Positions 17,188-25,991 of a stretch of DNA of 64,000 bases are shown piece after piece (positions within the stretch are counted from its first letter, which is position 1; each line of letters starts with the position of its first letter). Origin of the DNA: Kitasatospora gansuensis (GTDB lineage Bacteria > Actinomycetota > Actinomycetes > Streptomycetales > Streptomycetaceae); NCBI RefSeq assembly GCF_014203705.1, contig NZ_JACHJR010000001.1:4216001-4280000 (forward strand), written 5' to 3'. Made by a program: the position numbers and the translations under genes. The notes beneath the pieces were generated by a model. It was not told where the DNA came from and ran no database searches. It was given only the letters and a program-made list of their open reading frames with translations.

Positions 17188-17316
17188 GCGTTCGCGAACG
17201 CGAACACGTATTCGAATAATTTTCGATTCGCGGGGCAGGTCACCGAACGGGCTGGTCACGGGCCCGGAGAAGTGGCAGCATCGGCAGGTTGGCGCTGTTA
17301 GCCTCGTTCGCGAACG
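17188..17316. promoter_or_regulatory. Twin palindromic operator-like boxes between divergent genes
   Basis: GCGTTCGCGAACGC at 17188-17201 and CGTTCGCGAACG at 17305-17316 are perfect dyads sharing the same 12-bp core, 116 bp apart. Between them lies an unusually AT-rich stretch (17206-17232, with ATTCGAAT), a likely promoter. They flank the start regions of the minus-strand gene at 17109 and the HTH gene at 17395. Confidence 0.65.
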
Positions 17317-17394
17317 CGGCTGTCGCCCGCCGACCGCCCGCGCCCTCGCCCAGGCCGGGGCGAGGGGCCGACTGCCGTGAGGGGAGACGACGAG

Positions 17395-17820
17395 ATGCCT
17401 GCGACCATGTCCGGCGACACCGGCGACGCGCTCTCCCGACTGGTGCGCGAGGCGCTGGACCGGCCCGGGGTGACCTTCCGCCGGCTTACCGAGTCCACTG
17501 TCGACCCGGCCACCGGCTACCGCCCGGGCACCACCTGGCTGCACAAGCTGGTCCGCAACGAGGTGGTCCGCGCGCCCGAGCCGCAGGTGCTCCGCGCGCT
17601 CGCGGCCGGGCTCGGCCTGCCGCTGCTCCAGGTCCAGCGCGCCGCCGCGGCCCAGTACCTGGACTACGTCACCACCGAGCTCACCGGCCTGCCCGCCGAC
17701 GCCCGGGCGATCGTGGCGCACCTGGCCGAGCTGGATCCGGCCGATCTGCCCCGGGTCCGGGCCGTGATCGAGGCCCTGGTGGCCGCCAGGGCCGAGTCCG
17801 AAGGCGTCGAGGAACGCTGA
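17395..17820 (+). CDS. Helix-turn-helix regulator (XRE-like)
   Basis: The ATG at 17395 follows GGGGAGACGACG; 141 residues. The sequence LSRLVREALDRPGVTFRRLTE, then TTWLHKLVRNEV and EPQVLRALAAGLGLPLLQVQ, matches an XRE/BldD-like HTH in which the recognition helix is preceded by a longer turn. The C-terminal half (DARAIVAHLAELDPADLPRV) is helical and may dimerise. The twin CGTTCGCGAACG boxes upstream are good candidates for its own operators. Confidence 0.75.
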   Translation: MPATMSGDTGDALSRLVREALDRPGVTFRRLTESTVDPATGYRPGTTWLHKLVRNEVVRAPEPQVLRALAAGLGLPLLQVQRAAAAQYLDYVTTELTGLPADARAIVAHLAELDPADLPRVRAVIEALVAARAESEGVEER

Positions 17821-17935
17821 TTGTCGGACCCATGCGGTATTGCGGTTCCGCGACGTCCTCTCCTGCCCCCATAATCGGGTGTACGTTCGATTCCGTCTCG
17901 GGTCGCACGCGTCCGCCGTCACCGGGAGGGGGCAC

Positions 17936-18229
17936 ATGAACAGAGTCACCTGGTACCACGCCGAACTCGACGACGGCGCTCCCCTCGTCCTGCTCACCTT
18001 CCCCGACGAGTCCGTTCTGATCGGCGACCCGCGCACCCTCCCGCCGAACCTGCTGCCCACCCTCGCCGCCGCCCTGACCACCGGCCCGCTCACCGCCGAC
18101 CGGATCGCCACCCTGCTGGCTGAGCTGTTGGCAGGTGCTGAGCCAGGCATCACCAGGGGCTCGGGGAACCGCGACGCCGACCTCGTACAAGGTGATCCGT
18201 CCGTAGGTGGTCAGGCACTTTCGCAGTGA
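17936..18229 (+). CDS. Small hypothetical protein with repeat-derived C-terminus (97 aa)
   Basis: The ATG follows GGGAGGGGG and begins MNRVTWYHAELDDGAPLVLL. The first 70 or so residues have normal codon bias and look like a small folded domain (DESVLIGDPRTLPPNLLPTL). The last 26 residues (from about ITRGSGNRDADLVQG) are read out of intergenic repeat copy B, so the original stop has been lost and replaced. Function unknown. Confidence 0.6.
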   Translation: MNRVTWYHAELDDGAPLVLLTFPDESVLIGDPRTLPPNLLPTLAAALTTGPLTADRIATLLAELLAGAEPGITRGSGNRDADLVQGDPSVGGQALSQ

Positions 18230-18271
18230 TACCCGCCAGCCACGAACCGTCGCAGTTCCCCGAGCCCCTGG
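18153..18271. repeat. Palindrome-ended intergenic repeat, copy B
   Basis: A 119-bp unit bounded by CCAGGGGCTCGGGGAAC and GTTCCCCGAGCCCCTGG, followed by GATAGTGCAACCG. The interior (CGACGCCGACCTCGTACAAG, GTGGTCAGGCACTTTCGCAG) runs in the same direction as copy C and opposite to copy A. It overlaps the 3' end of the small gene at 17936 and lies just before the ABC permease stop. Confidence 0.9.
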
Positions 18272-18293
18272 ATAGTGCAACCGGGCGCTCTGC

Positions 18294-21095
18294 CTAGTCT
18301 GTCCGGCGGGTCAACGCCACCCGGGAGCGGGTGAAGACGGCGGCGAGCAGCCAGGCCAGCAGTGGCAGCCCGATCACCAGCGCGGCCAGCTCCGGCCACG
18401 GGATCACCAGCGGGTTGCTGCCGATCTTGAGCGAACCCGAGCCGAACCGGGCCTCGATGCCGAGGTTCTGCACCCGCTGCAGCGCGGCGGCGGGCACCAG
18501 CCCGGCCAGCGCTCCGATGGTGGCGCCCATCGCGGCCACCACGGCGCACTGGAAGGCGGACAGCCGGCGGCGGATGCCCGGGGTGGCGCCCACGGCCGCC
18601 AGGGTGGCCAGGTCACCCCGGCTGTCGGTGGCCGCCAGACCGGTGGCGATGGCGGCGGCGGCGATGGCCACCGCCGAGGCGGCGATGGCGAGCCCCAGCG
18701 CGATGGCATTGGTGGAACCGCCCTGGTAGCCGCGCTCCACCTCGAGCTTGCCGGGGCCGGTCTGGAGCGCGGCGGCGGTGACGCGCTGCACCTCGGCCGA
18801 GGTCAGGGCCCGGGCGGGCCGCCACACCGACTGCTGGTCGACCGAGAGCAGCCCGGCCGCCTTGGCGGCCGCCGGTGACATCACCGCGCGGGCGGCCTGG
18901 GCGGTGCCGGTCACGGCCACCCCCGGCAGGCTGACCGTACTGGTCTTGTTGCCCTCGGGGCCGGTGGCGCCGAACCGGGTGAGCTGCAGGGTGACCTTGC
19001 CGTCCTGGAGGTAGCCGGGGTTCAGGACGACCACCTGACCGTCCGTCAGGGCCTTGGTGGCGACGGGCGAGTCCACGCCGAGCAGGTTGTGCAGCACGGC
19101 CGGATCGCCGCTGATCACGTCCCGGATGTCATCGGGCTCGGGGGTGTTGCGCGCGCAGCGGAGGTCGATGCCGCCAGGACCGGCCGGGGCCAGGCAGTCG
19201 TTCCCGGGCGCCGGGACCACCTGTACCCGGCCGCAGAACGAGCCGGGCGTGCTGTCGCACGCCCCGTAGCTGAGCGCGCTCAGGTCGGCGCGCTGCCCGA
19301 GCTCGGGCACGGCGCCCTCCACGGCGGTCCGCAGCGCGGCGGCGTTCTTCGCGATGGACACCGCCAGGCTGTCGGTGCCCCGGACGGACTGGGCCTGGAG
19401 CACCACGGCGCCGGGCGGGGCCGAGGCCACGTACCCGGCCCTGGCGGCCGAGTCGGTGCTGGCCTGGAAGGTCAGCACCGCGACCGCACCGGCGACGGCG
19501 GCCATCACGGCGGCGACCGCCGGGGCGGTACGTCCCCGGTTGCGGGCCGAGTCGCGCAGCGCGAGCCGGGGCGACAGCGGGAGGAACCGGCCGAGCCGGC
19601 CGAACAGGCTGATCAGCAGCGGGGTGCAGGCGATCAGCCCGAGCTCGGCCAGCACCGAGCCCGCCAGGACGGAGCGCGAGCCCGAGGCGGAGAGCTCGCC
19701 GCTCAGCGCGATGGCGGCGCCCGCCAGGGCGGTCAGCGCACCGGCGACGGCCAGCCACTTGGCCGGAGGCCGGGCGGTGACCCGGCCGGTGAGGGCGGCC
19801 ACCACGGGCTGCCGGGCGGCCTGCACCGCCGGTACGACCGCGGCCAGCAGGCCGGTGACCACACCGAGCGCCACGATGCCCGACAGGTCGGCGGGGTTCA
19901 GTGCGAAGTGCCCGAACCGGGCCCCTGACCTGCCCTCCAGCCAGGACCGCCCGGCCAGCGCGGCGACCCCGCCGAGCGCCACACCCGCCAGCGCACCCGC
20001 GCCGCCGAGCACGATGCCGCCGCCGAGCACCACCCGGCGGATGTGCGCCCGGTTGCCGCCGGTGGCCGCGAGCAGCCCGAGCTGCCGCCGGGAGCGGCGG
20101 GCACCGACCGCGAACGCCGGACCGGCCAGCAGCACGATCTCCAGCAGCGCGAGACCGACCGCGGTGGCCGCGATGGTCCTGGTCCTGAGCGCGGTCTGCT
20201 CGGCCTCGGGGTCGGCGCTGGAGCTGATGGCGGTGGCGGGCGGCGGGTCGGCGAGCACGGCCCGCGACGCCACCGTGAAGCCGAAGGCGTTGGCCTGCTG
20301 CACCGCCTCCCAGCTGAACGCGGCGTGACCGGGCAGCGAGACCAGGTAGTCGCGGGCGCCGGGCGCGGTGGCCAGGCCGGCCTGCTCCGGCAGGGCACCG
20401 AGCAGTCCGCTCAGCTCGCCCGGCCGGCCGACCAGCCGGTTCGCCTTCAGGTCACCCGGGTACTCGACGGCGGCGGTGATCCGGAGCGGCTGGGTGGTGC
20501 CCTTGAGAGTGGTGCTCTGACCCACCTTCAGGCCGGAGTCGGTCAGGAAACCGGTGGTCGCCGCGACCTCGAACGGCGCGGCGGGCCAGCTGCCCTGCCG
20601 GAGCGTGGTGATGCCGGCCGTCAGCGGGTCCGTCAGGTCCATCCCCCAGGTCTGCACCTGGCCCTGGCCGTACGTGGTGCTGGTCAGGTGATAGCCGGTG
20701 GTGGCCTCGACCGGCAGCAGCTTGGCGTCGGCCGGCAGCGCCTGCTCCAGCAGCCGCTGCAAGGGCTGGGCGCTGCGGGCCTGTTCCTCGGGGGTGGGCG
20801 TGGGCTTCGGCCCGTTCTGGGACAGCACGGAGACGTTGCGCGAGGTGGGCTCCGCGCCCTGCACCAGCCGCCAGCCGGGCTGCGTACCGGTGCTGACGTA
20901 CGCGTCGGCGGTGCCCATCAGGCGGGTGCCGCGCTCCTGCGGGGAGAGCTGGGTGCTGCGGGCCACGATGTCCGCGCCGGTGACACCCACCACCGGCAGC
21001 GCGATCATGGCGATGATCAGGGCGCTGCGGCCCTTGGCCCGCAGTGCGTCGCGGCGGGCGATCCGGAGGGCGGCGCGCCAGGCGGAGAGGCTCAT
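18294..21095 (-). CDS. ABC transporter permease, FtsX/MacB type
   Basis: A 933-residue membrane protein with a first span near the N-terminus (SALIIAMIALPVVGVTGADI), a large extracellular domain, a central block of spans (TIAATAVGLALLEIVLLAGP onward; VAAVMAAVAGAVAVLTFQAS), a second extracellular domain and a C-terminal FtsX block (AIALGLAIAASAVAIAAAAI; LAALVIGLPLLAWLLAAVFT). Two FtsX-like cores in one chain are typical of streptomycete exporters coupled to a single LolD/MacB ATPase. The start overlaps the ATPase gene by four bases (ATGA). The substrate is unknown; such systems often export peptides or antibiotics. Confidence 0.9.
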   Translation of the reverse strand: MSLSAWRAALRIARRDALRAKGRSALIIAMIALPVVGVTGADIVARSTQLSPQERGTRLMGTADAYVSTGTQPGWRLVQGAEPTSRNVSVLSQNGPKPTPTPEEQARSAQPLQRLLEQALPADAKLLPVEATTGYHLTSTTYGQGQVQTWGMDLTDPLTAGITTLRQGSWPAAPFEVAATTGFLTDSGLKVGQSTTLKGTTQPLRITAAVEYPGDLKANRLVGRPGELSGLLGALPEQAGLATAPGARDYLVSLPGHAAFSWEAVQQANAFGFTVASRAVLADPPPATAISSSADPEAEQTALRTRTIAATAVGLALLEIVLLAGPAFAVGARRSRRQLGLLAATGGNRAHIRRVVLGGGIVLGGAGALAGVALGGVAALAGRSWLEGRSGARFGHFALNPADLSGIVALGVVTGLLAAVVPAVQAARQPVVAALTGRVTARPPAKWLAVAGALTALAGAAIALSGELSASGSRSVLAGSVLAELGLIACTPLLISLFGRLGRFLPLSPRLALRDSARNRGRTAPAVAAVMAAVAGAVAVLTFQASTDSAARAGYVASAPPGAVVLQAQSVRGTDSLAVSIAKNAAALRTAVEGAVPELGQRADLSALSYGACDSTPGSFCGRVQVVPAPGNDCLAPAGPGGIDLRCARNTPEPDDIRDVISGDPAVLHNLLGVDSPVATKALTDGQVVVLNPGYLQDGKVTLQLTRFGATGPEGNKTSTVSLPGVAVTGTAQAARAVMSPAAAKAAGLLSVDQQSVWRPARALTSAEVQRVTAAALQTGPGKLEVERGYQGGSTNAIALGLAIAASAVAIAAAAIATGLAATDSRGDLATLAAVGATPGIRRRLSAFQCAVVAAMGATIGALAGLVPAAALQRVQNLGIEARFGSGSLKIGSNPLVIPWPELAALVIGLPLLAWLLAAVFTRSRVALTRRTD

Positions 21096-21853
21096 CGGCT
21101 CTCGTCCGTCCCGGCGGCGGCGTGGCGCCCGCGGAGGTCGGCGGGCCGCTGACGCTCCTCGACCACCTGACCGTCGGTCAGCAGCACCACCCGGTCCGCC
21201 CACTGCGCGTGGGCGGGCTCGTGCGTCACCATGACGGCGGCCGCCCCGGCGTCGCAGCGGGCCCGCAGCACGGCCAGGACGGTCTCGCCGGTGGCCGTGT
21301 CGAGCGCGCCGGTGGGTTCGTCGGCGAGCACCAGCCGGCGTTCGCCGACCAGGGCCCGGGCGATCGCGACCCGCTGCTGCTGCCCGCCGGACAGCTGGTC
21401 GGGGAAGCGGTCGGCGTACTCGGCCACGCCGGTCTCGGCGAGTGCGGTCAGCGCCTCGGCCCGGGCCCGGCGGCTGGTCACGCCGTCCAGTTCGCGCGGC
21501 AGCGAGACGTTCTCGGCGGCGGTCAGCGCGGGGATCAGGTTGTAGTCCTGGAAGACGTAGCCGATCGCTCGGCGGCGGACGGCGGACAGCGCGGTCCTGG
21601 ACAGCTTGCCCAGGTCCTGCCCCTCCACCCGGACCTGGCCCGAGCTGGCGGTGTCCAGCCCGCCGGCCAGCGTGAGCAGGGTGGACTTGCCGGACCCGCT
21701 GGGGCCCATCACCGCGACGAACTCCCCCGGACGGACCGTCAGGTCCACCTCGCGCAGGGCGTGCACCTGGGTCGCCCCCTGGCCGTGCACCCGGGACACG
21801 CCCCGCAGGCGCAGGACGGCCCCTTCGGTGTCCCTGATCTCTGTGGCTGTCAC
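21092..21853 (-). CDS. ABC transporter ATP-binding protein, LolD/MacB type
   Basis: A GTG start behind AAGGAG gives 253 residues. Visible motifs: Walker A GPSGSGKST, Q-loop YVFQDYNLIP, signature LSGGQQQR, Walker B RLVLADEPTGALD and switch histidine MVTHEP. The EPTGALD motif and length place it with the MacB/LolD exporters. It is the first gene of the two-gene operon with the FtsX permease. Confidence 0.95.
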   Translation of the reverse strand: MTATEIRDTEGAVLRLRGVSRVHGQGATQVHALREVDLTVRPGEFVAVMGPSGSGKSTLLTLAGGLDTASSGQVRVEGQDLGKLSRTALSAVRRRAIGYVFQDYNLIPALTAAENVSLPRELDGVTSRRARAEALTALAETGVAEYADRFPDQLSGGQQQRVAIARALVGERRLVLADEPTGALDTATGETVLAVLRARCDAGAAAVMVTHEPAHAQWADRVVLLTDGQVVEERQRPADLRGRHAAAGTDESR

Positions 21854-22001
21854 TCGTCGGCTCCTTCTCGTCGGCCGCCGCCCGAGGAACCGGGCGCAGC
21901 ACAGCTGCCGTCCCGTCGGCGCGGCCTTGAGGGCGGCTCCGCCGGGGTGGCACCCCAGTCACTGTCCTGGCAGACCCGGCCGGTCGAACCACCCCGGCGA
22001 G

Positions 22002-22035
22002 CCTGCATACCGAGTATGTATACCCGGTATGCAGG
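22002..22035. promoter_or_regulatory. 34-bp dyad upstream of the ABC exporter operon
   Basis: Outer arms CCTGCATACC and GGTATGCAGG are perfect inverts; the centre GTATGTATAC adds an inner near-dyad. The site is about 150 bp before the ATPase start and just beyond the MFS gene's stop. It is a strong candidate operator for an exporter regulator; no regulator gene is adjacent in this operon. Confidence 0.6.
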
Positions 22036-22114
22036 CGTGCTTCAAGCGGCCCGGACGCGCGGCGGGGCCCCGCCGGAGTGTTCCGGCAGGGCCCCGGCGG
22101 GTCCGGCAAGCAGG

Positions 22115-23524
22115 TCAGGGGCGGCGCCCCGGGAGCAGCGCGGCGGGCAGCAGCCCGAGCGCCAGCACGCCCGCCGCGATCACGTACGTGGTCCTGAACC
22201 CCGCCGGGTCGAGGCCCGCCGTGCCCAGCAGCACCGAGAAGAGCGCCGTCCCGACCGAGGCCCAGACCTGCGAGTTGATGCTCAGCACGGTGCTCGCCGC
22301 CGCCAGCTGGTCCTTCGGCAGGTCGCGGCTCGCGGTCGTCATGGTCGGCATCAGCACCATCCCGGCACCGACGCCCATCAGCATCGCCGAGCCGACCACC
22401 CGCCAGGCGGCCACGTCCGGCACACCGACCTGGAGTCCGGTCAGGAGCATCCCCAGCGCGCCCAGCGCGACGCCGGCCGTGATCAGCCGCCGGGGTGACA
22501 CCGTGTCGATCCGCCGGGCGGCGATCTGCAGGGTCAGGCCGACGGTCAGGCCGACCGGCGCGCCCAGCATCCCGACCTCGGTGGGGCTCACGCCGCGGAC
22601 CTGCTGCCAGTACACCGGGCCGAGCAGCATCGAGCCGAAGTACCCGGCGGTGAACAGGGCGAGGGTGCCGATCCCGGCGGCGAGCCTGCGGTCGCGCAGC
22701 AGCCGCAGGTTCAGCAGCGGCTGACGCGCGGTCAGCGCGCGGCGGCCGAAGGCGGCCACCAGCAGCGCCCCGGCCAGTGTGGGGAGCAGCGCTCCGAGGG
22801 TGCCGAAGTCGCCCTGCTCGCCGCCCCTGGCCAGGCCGAACAGCAGCAGCGCCAGACCGGGGGAGAGCGTCAGCAGACCGGGCAGGTCCAGCTTGGGCGC
22901 GGCGGAGGGGTCGCTCGGCCGGTCGGACCGCAGCAGCTTCGCGGCGAGCACCGTGGCGGCCGCCCCGATCGGCAGGTTGACCAGGAAGATCCAGTGCCAG
23001 GAGGTGGCGTCGAGCAGCCAGCCGCCGAGCAGCGGGCCGAGCACCGGACCGATCAGGATCGGCAGGCCGCCCAGCGCCATCGCCCGTCCGAGCCGCTCAC
23101 TGTCGGCGGCGCGCATCACCATCGTCATGCCGACCGGCATCAGCAGCCCGCCGCCGATCCCCTGCACGGCGCGGGCGGCGATCAGGCTGCCCGCGTCCCA
23201 GGCGAAGGCGGCCAGCAGGGAGCCGAGGGTGAACAGGACGAGGGCGGTCAGGTAGCTGCGCTTGGCGCCGATCCGCCCCATCGCCCAGGCCGCGGTCGGG
23301 ACGACGGCGGCGAGCGCGAGCGTGTAGGCGGTGGTGGCCCACTGAATGGTGGTCAGCGAGGCGTGGAAGGTCTCGGCCAGACTGCGCAGCGCGACATTGA
23401 CGATCGTGGTGTCGAGCACCGACATCATCGAGCCGATGATCACCACGACGAGCGTGCGGTTGAGGGCGGTGGACGAGGCCCGGGGCATCTCCGGCGGAGC
23501 CTCGACGAGCTGACCGGTGGTCAT
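22115..23524 (-). CDS. MFS drug efflux transporter (DHA2/EmrB-QacA type)
   Basis: A 469-residue membrane protein with about 14 hydrophobic segments. Family motifs are visible: VVIIGSMMSVLDTTIVNVAL in the first span (motif D1), GRIGAKRSYL (motif A) and AVQGIGGGLLMP. Proton-driven export of hydrophobic drugs is the family role. It lies 12 bases downstream of the FMN reductase gene, on the same strand and both probably under the divergent TetR regulator. Confidence 0.92.
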   Translation of the reverse strand: MTTGQLVEAPPEMPRASSTALNRTLVVVIIGSMMSVLDTTIVNVALRSLAETFHASLTTIQWATTAYTLALAAVVPTAAWAMGRIGAKRSYLTALVLFTLGSLLAAFAWDAGSLIAARAVQGIGGGLLMPVGMTMVMRAADSERLGRAMALGGLPILIGPVLGPLLGGWLLDATSWHWIFLVNLPIGAAATVLAAKLLRSDRPSDPSAAPKLDLPGLLTLSPGLALLLFGLARGGEQGDFGTLGALLPTLAGALLVAAFGRRALTARQPLLNLRLLRDRRLAAGIGTLALFTAGYFGSMLLGPVYWQQVRGVSPTEVGMLGAPVGLTVGLTLQIAARRIDTVSPRRLITAGVALGALGMLLTGLQVGVPDVAAWRVVGSAMLMGVGAGMVLMPTMTTASRDLPKDQLAAASTVLSINSQVWASVGTALFSVLLGTAGLDPAGFRTTYVIAAGVLALGLLPAALLPGRRP

Positions 23525-23536
23525 CTCCCGTGCCCC

Positions 23537-24169
23537 TCAGCCCTGGTACGGCCGGGTGGTCCGGGCGTCCCGCAGGGCCCGTCCCCACCAGGCGAGTTGG
23601 CCGAGCATGCCCTTGACCGCGCCCTCGGACACGGCGACGTCGCGCGGCGCACCGTCCGGCCCGAGGCCCGACCACGGACCGTGCAGACTGACCGAGTCGC
23701 GCACCGTCACGGCGTGCAACTCGGCGAAGATCAGCCGGAGTTGCTCGACTGCGCGGAGCCCGCCACCGAGCCCGCCGTACGAGACGAAGCCGACCGGCTT
23801 GGCGTGCCACTGCTGGTGGTGCCAGTCGATCAGGTTCTTCAGGGCGGCCGGGAAGCTGTGGTTGTACTCGGGGGTGACCACCACGAACGCGTCGGCGGCG
23901 GCCAGCCGGGGCGTGACGTCGGCCAGCGCGGCGACGGCCTCCGGGCTCGCCGTGCCGCCCCAACCGGGCATCACCAGCGGCAGGTTGACCTCGGCCAGGT
24001 CGATGACGTCCAGCTCCAGGCCCGCCTGGGCGGCGGCCGCGCCGACGAACCAGTCCGCGACGGCCGGGCCCTGGCGGCCCTCGCGGACGCTGCCGACGAT
24101 GACGGCCACGCGCAGGGGTGCGTCCTGCTCGGCGGTGGTGGCAGCGGTTTCGGTCTCGATGGCAGCCAT
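23537..24169 (-). CDS. NADPH-dependent FMN reductase
   Basis: A 210-residue flavodoxin-like protein. Motif VAVIVGSVREGRQGPAVADW binds the FMN phosphate and TPEYNHSFPAALKNLIDW is the diagnostic flavin-binding loop; YGGLGGGLRAVEQLR follows. The ATG at 24169 sits behind GAGGGGACACC. It heads the reductase-MFS pair and diverges from tetR at 24282. Confidence 0.93.
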   Translation of the reverse strand: MAAIETETAATTAEQDAPLRVAVIVGSVREGRQGPAVADWFVGAAAAQAGLELDVIDLAEVNLPLVMPGWGGTASPEAVAALADVTPRLAAADAFVVVTPEYNHSFPAALKNLIDWHHQQWHAKPVGFVSYGGLGGGLRAVEQLRLIFAELHAVTVRDSVSLHGPWSGLGPDGAPRDVAVSEGAVKGMLGQLAWWGRALRDARTTRPYQG

Positions 24170-24227
24170 GGTGGTGTCCCCTCCTCGCGGGGTGACCGCC
24201 CGTCGCGGCCTCCCCTCCGGTAAAGTT

Positions 24228-24261
24228 ACAACGAGCGTTGTCGAAAGTGCAACGGTCGTTG
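24228..24261. promoter_or_regulatory. Two TetR-type operators
   Basis: ACAACGAGCGTTGT (24228-24241) and CAACGGTCGTTG (24250-24261) share half-sites CAACG/CGTTG with 2-bp centres, 20.5 bp centre to centre, about two helical turns. They sit between the divergent reductase and tetR genes, the classic position for shared autoregulation. Confidence 0.8.
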
Positions 24262-24281
24262 TAATTAATCGGGAGGCATGC

Positions 24282-24968
24282 GTGAGTGGCAGTAACGAAG
24301 CCTGGCTGGAGCAGGCGCGGCGCGAGGTCTCGCCCCGCAAGCTGGAGAAGCAGATCGCCCTCGCGAGCGCGGCCTGCATGGTCTTCGGCCGCGAGGGCTA
24401 CGCCCGGGCCTCGGTGGACGCGCTGGCCGCCGCGGCCGGCGTCTCGACCCGCACGCTCTACAACCACTTCCCCGGCGGCAAGGCCGACCTCTTCCGGACC
24501 GTCGTCACCTGGACCTCGGGTCAGGTGCGTGATGCCCAACTGGCCCGCCTGGGTGCTCTGTTGGACCCCGAGCGCCCGCCCGGCCCGGAGGATCTGGCGC
24601 GCGACCTGATCGCCCTGGCCCGCGCGTTCGTCGGCCTGATGGCCGAGTACCCGAACCACTTCGCCCTGGTCCGCCACATCCACGCCGAGGCCGACCACGT
24701 GCCGCCGGAGGTGCTGCAGGCCTGGGTCGACGCCGGCCCGGGACCGGTCGGCCGCGCGCTCGCCGAGGCGATGGCCGGCCTCGCCGACGCGGGTCTGATC
24801 GACGTGCACGGGGACGCGGCCATGGCCGCCGCGCACTTCATGGCGCTGGTCTCGCACTCGATCGTGCAGCTCTCCCACTACGGCGTGCTCCCGCTGGCCA
24901 AGGGGGAGAGCGACCGTCTGATCGAGGGCGGCGTGCGGGCCTTCCTGCGGGCCTACCGGGCCGGGTGA
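24282..24968 (+). CDS. TetR family regulator
   Basis: A 228-residue repressor from a GTG five bases after GGGAGG. The N-terminal HTH is ASAACMVFGREGYARASVDALA followed by AGVSTRTLYNHFPGGKADLF. The C-terminal domain is the helical ligand-binding and dimerisation part. Two operators lie directly upstream; the probable targets are the FMN reductase and MFS efflux genes. Confidence 0.93.
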   Translation: MSGSNEAWLEQARREVSPRKLEKQIALASAACMVFGREGYARASVDALAAAAGVSTRTLYNHFPGGKADLFRTVVTWTSGQVRDAQLARLGALLDPERPPGPEDLARDLIALARAFVGLMAEYPNHFALVRHIHAEADHVPPEVLQAWVDAGPGPVGRALAEAMAGLADAGLIDVHGDAAMAAAHFMALVSHSIVQLSHYGVLPLAKGESDRLIEGGVRAFLRAYRAG

Positions 24969-24975
24969 GTCGACG

Positions 24976-25839
24976 TCAGCGAAACAGCTCGGCGTGGTCG
25001 AGGGCCCAGTCGCGCAGCGTGCGGGCGGGAGTGCCGGTGACGTCCCGGACGGTGTCGGTGACCGGCTCCGGTGCGTCGATCCGGGCCGCGACGAAGTCGA
25101 GTGCGCCGTCCACGATCCCGAGCGGCCACCCGCTGTCGACCATCTGCTGACGGGCAGCCGCCCGGGGGATCTCCTCCCACCGGGCCGGCCGGCCGACCGC
25201 CTCCCCGATGATCCGTACCTGCTCCGCCTGGGTCGGCGACGCGGGCCCGGTCAGCGCGTACCGCGCCCCGTCGTGCCCTTCCTCGGTCAGCGCCCGGACC
25301 GCCACGGCGGCGATGTCCCGTTCGTCGACCAAGGTCAGCCCGGCCGCGCCGCCGTAGCCGCGCACCACGCCCGAGGTGCGGATCTCCGCCGCCCACCGCA
25401 GCGCGTTGGCCATGAAGCCGTGCGGCCGCAGGAAGGTGTGCCGCAGGCCGGAGCCGGCGATCAACGACTCGATCGCGGCGTCCGGCCGCCCGGGCGACTC
25501 GGGCTCCTGCCCGGGGACGTCCCGCACCGCGGCCGAGGACAGGTAGACCACCCGGCGCGCGTTCCCGGTCAGCGCGGCCAGGGCCTCGGCCGCGCCCTCG
25601 GCCGTGTGCAGCGGCCAGGCGAGGAACACGGCATCGGCCTGCCCTGCGGCTGCCGCCAGCGTCCGCGCGGCGGACAGGTCGCCGGGTACGAGGCGTGCCC
25701 CGTCCGGGAGTTGGGCCGCCCGCGCCGGGTCGCGGGTCAGTGCCAGCACCTCCGTGCCGCCCGTCAGCAGGCCCGTCACGACGTGCCGGCCCACCGTCCC
25801 GTTGGCTCCGACGACCAGGACCCTCTGCTGCTCGTTCAT
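24976..25839 (-). CDS. NmrA-like NAD(P)-binding oxidoreductase
   Basis: A 287-residue Rossmann-fold protein starting MNEQQRVLVVGANGTVGRHV (GxxGxxG dinucleotide motif). It has LVPGDLSAARTL, VVYLSSAAVRD and LRPHGFMAN typical of the atypical-SDR NmrA/azoreductase-like group. AAGGAGAGG lies upstream. It diverges from the AraC gene, which may regulate it. Confidence 0.88.
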   Translation of the reverse strand: MNEQQRVLVVGANGTVGRHVVTGLLTGGTEVLALTRDPARAAQLPDGARLVPGDLSAARTLAAAAGQADAVFLAWPLHTAEGAAEALAALTGNARRVVYLSSAAVRDVPGQEPESPGRPDAAIESLIAGSGLRHTFLRPHGFMANALRWAAEIRTSGVVRGYGGAAGLTLVDERDIAAVAVRALTEEGHDGARYALTGPASPTQAEQVRIIGEAVGRPARWEEIPRAAARQQMVDSGWPLGIVDGALDFVAARIDAPEPVTDTVRDVTGTPARTLRDWALDHAELFR

Positions 25840-25991
25840 GAACGGACTGCCTCTCCTTGACGGTGCGTCACCGCGCCCTCCGTGGGCTCTGTTTCGACCG
25901 TAAGCCGCCCGGACAAGACCTCCAATGCGCCCAGAGCTCCGATTCATACGCGAACGTCTCCGGCCCGAGCCTGTGCGAGTACCTTCGTCGG

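Noticed and set aside
17188..17316. The CGTTCGCGAACG boxes as LexA sites
   Set aside because: Actinobacterial LexA boxes have GAAC-N4-GTTC; these have the half-sites in the opposite order.
18613..19758. Several minus and plus frames within the ABC permease
   Set aside because: Arg/Pro/Gly-rich shadows of a high-GC membrane-protein gene without start signals.
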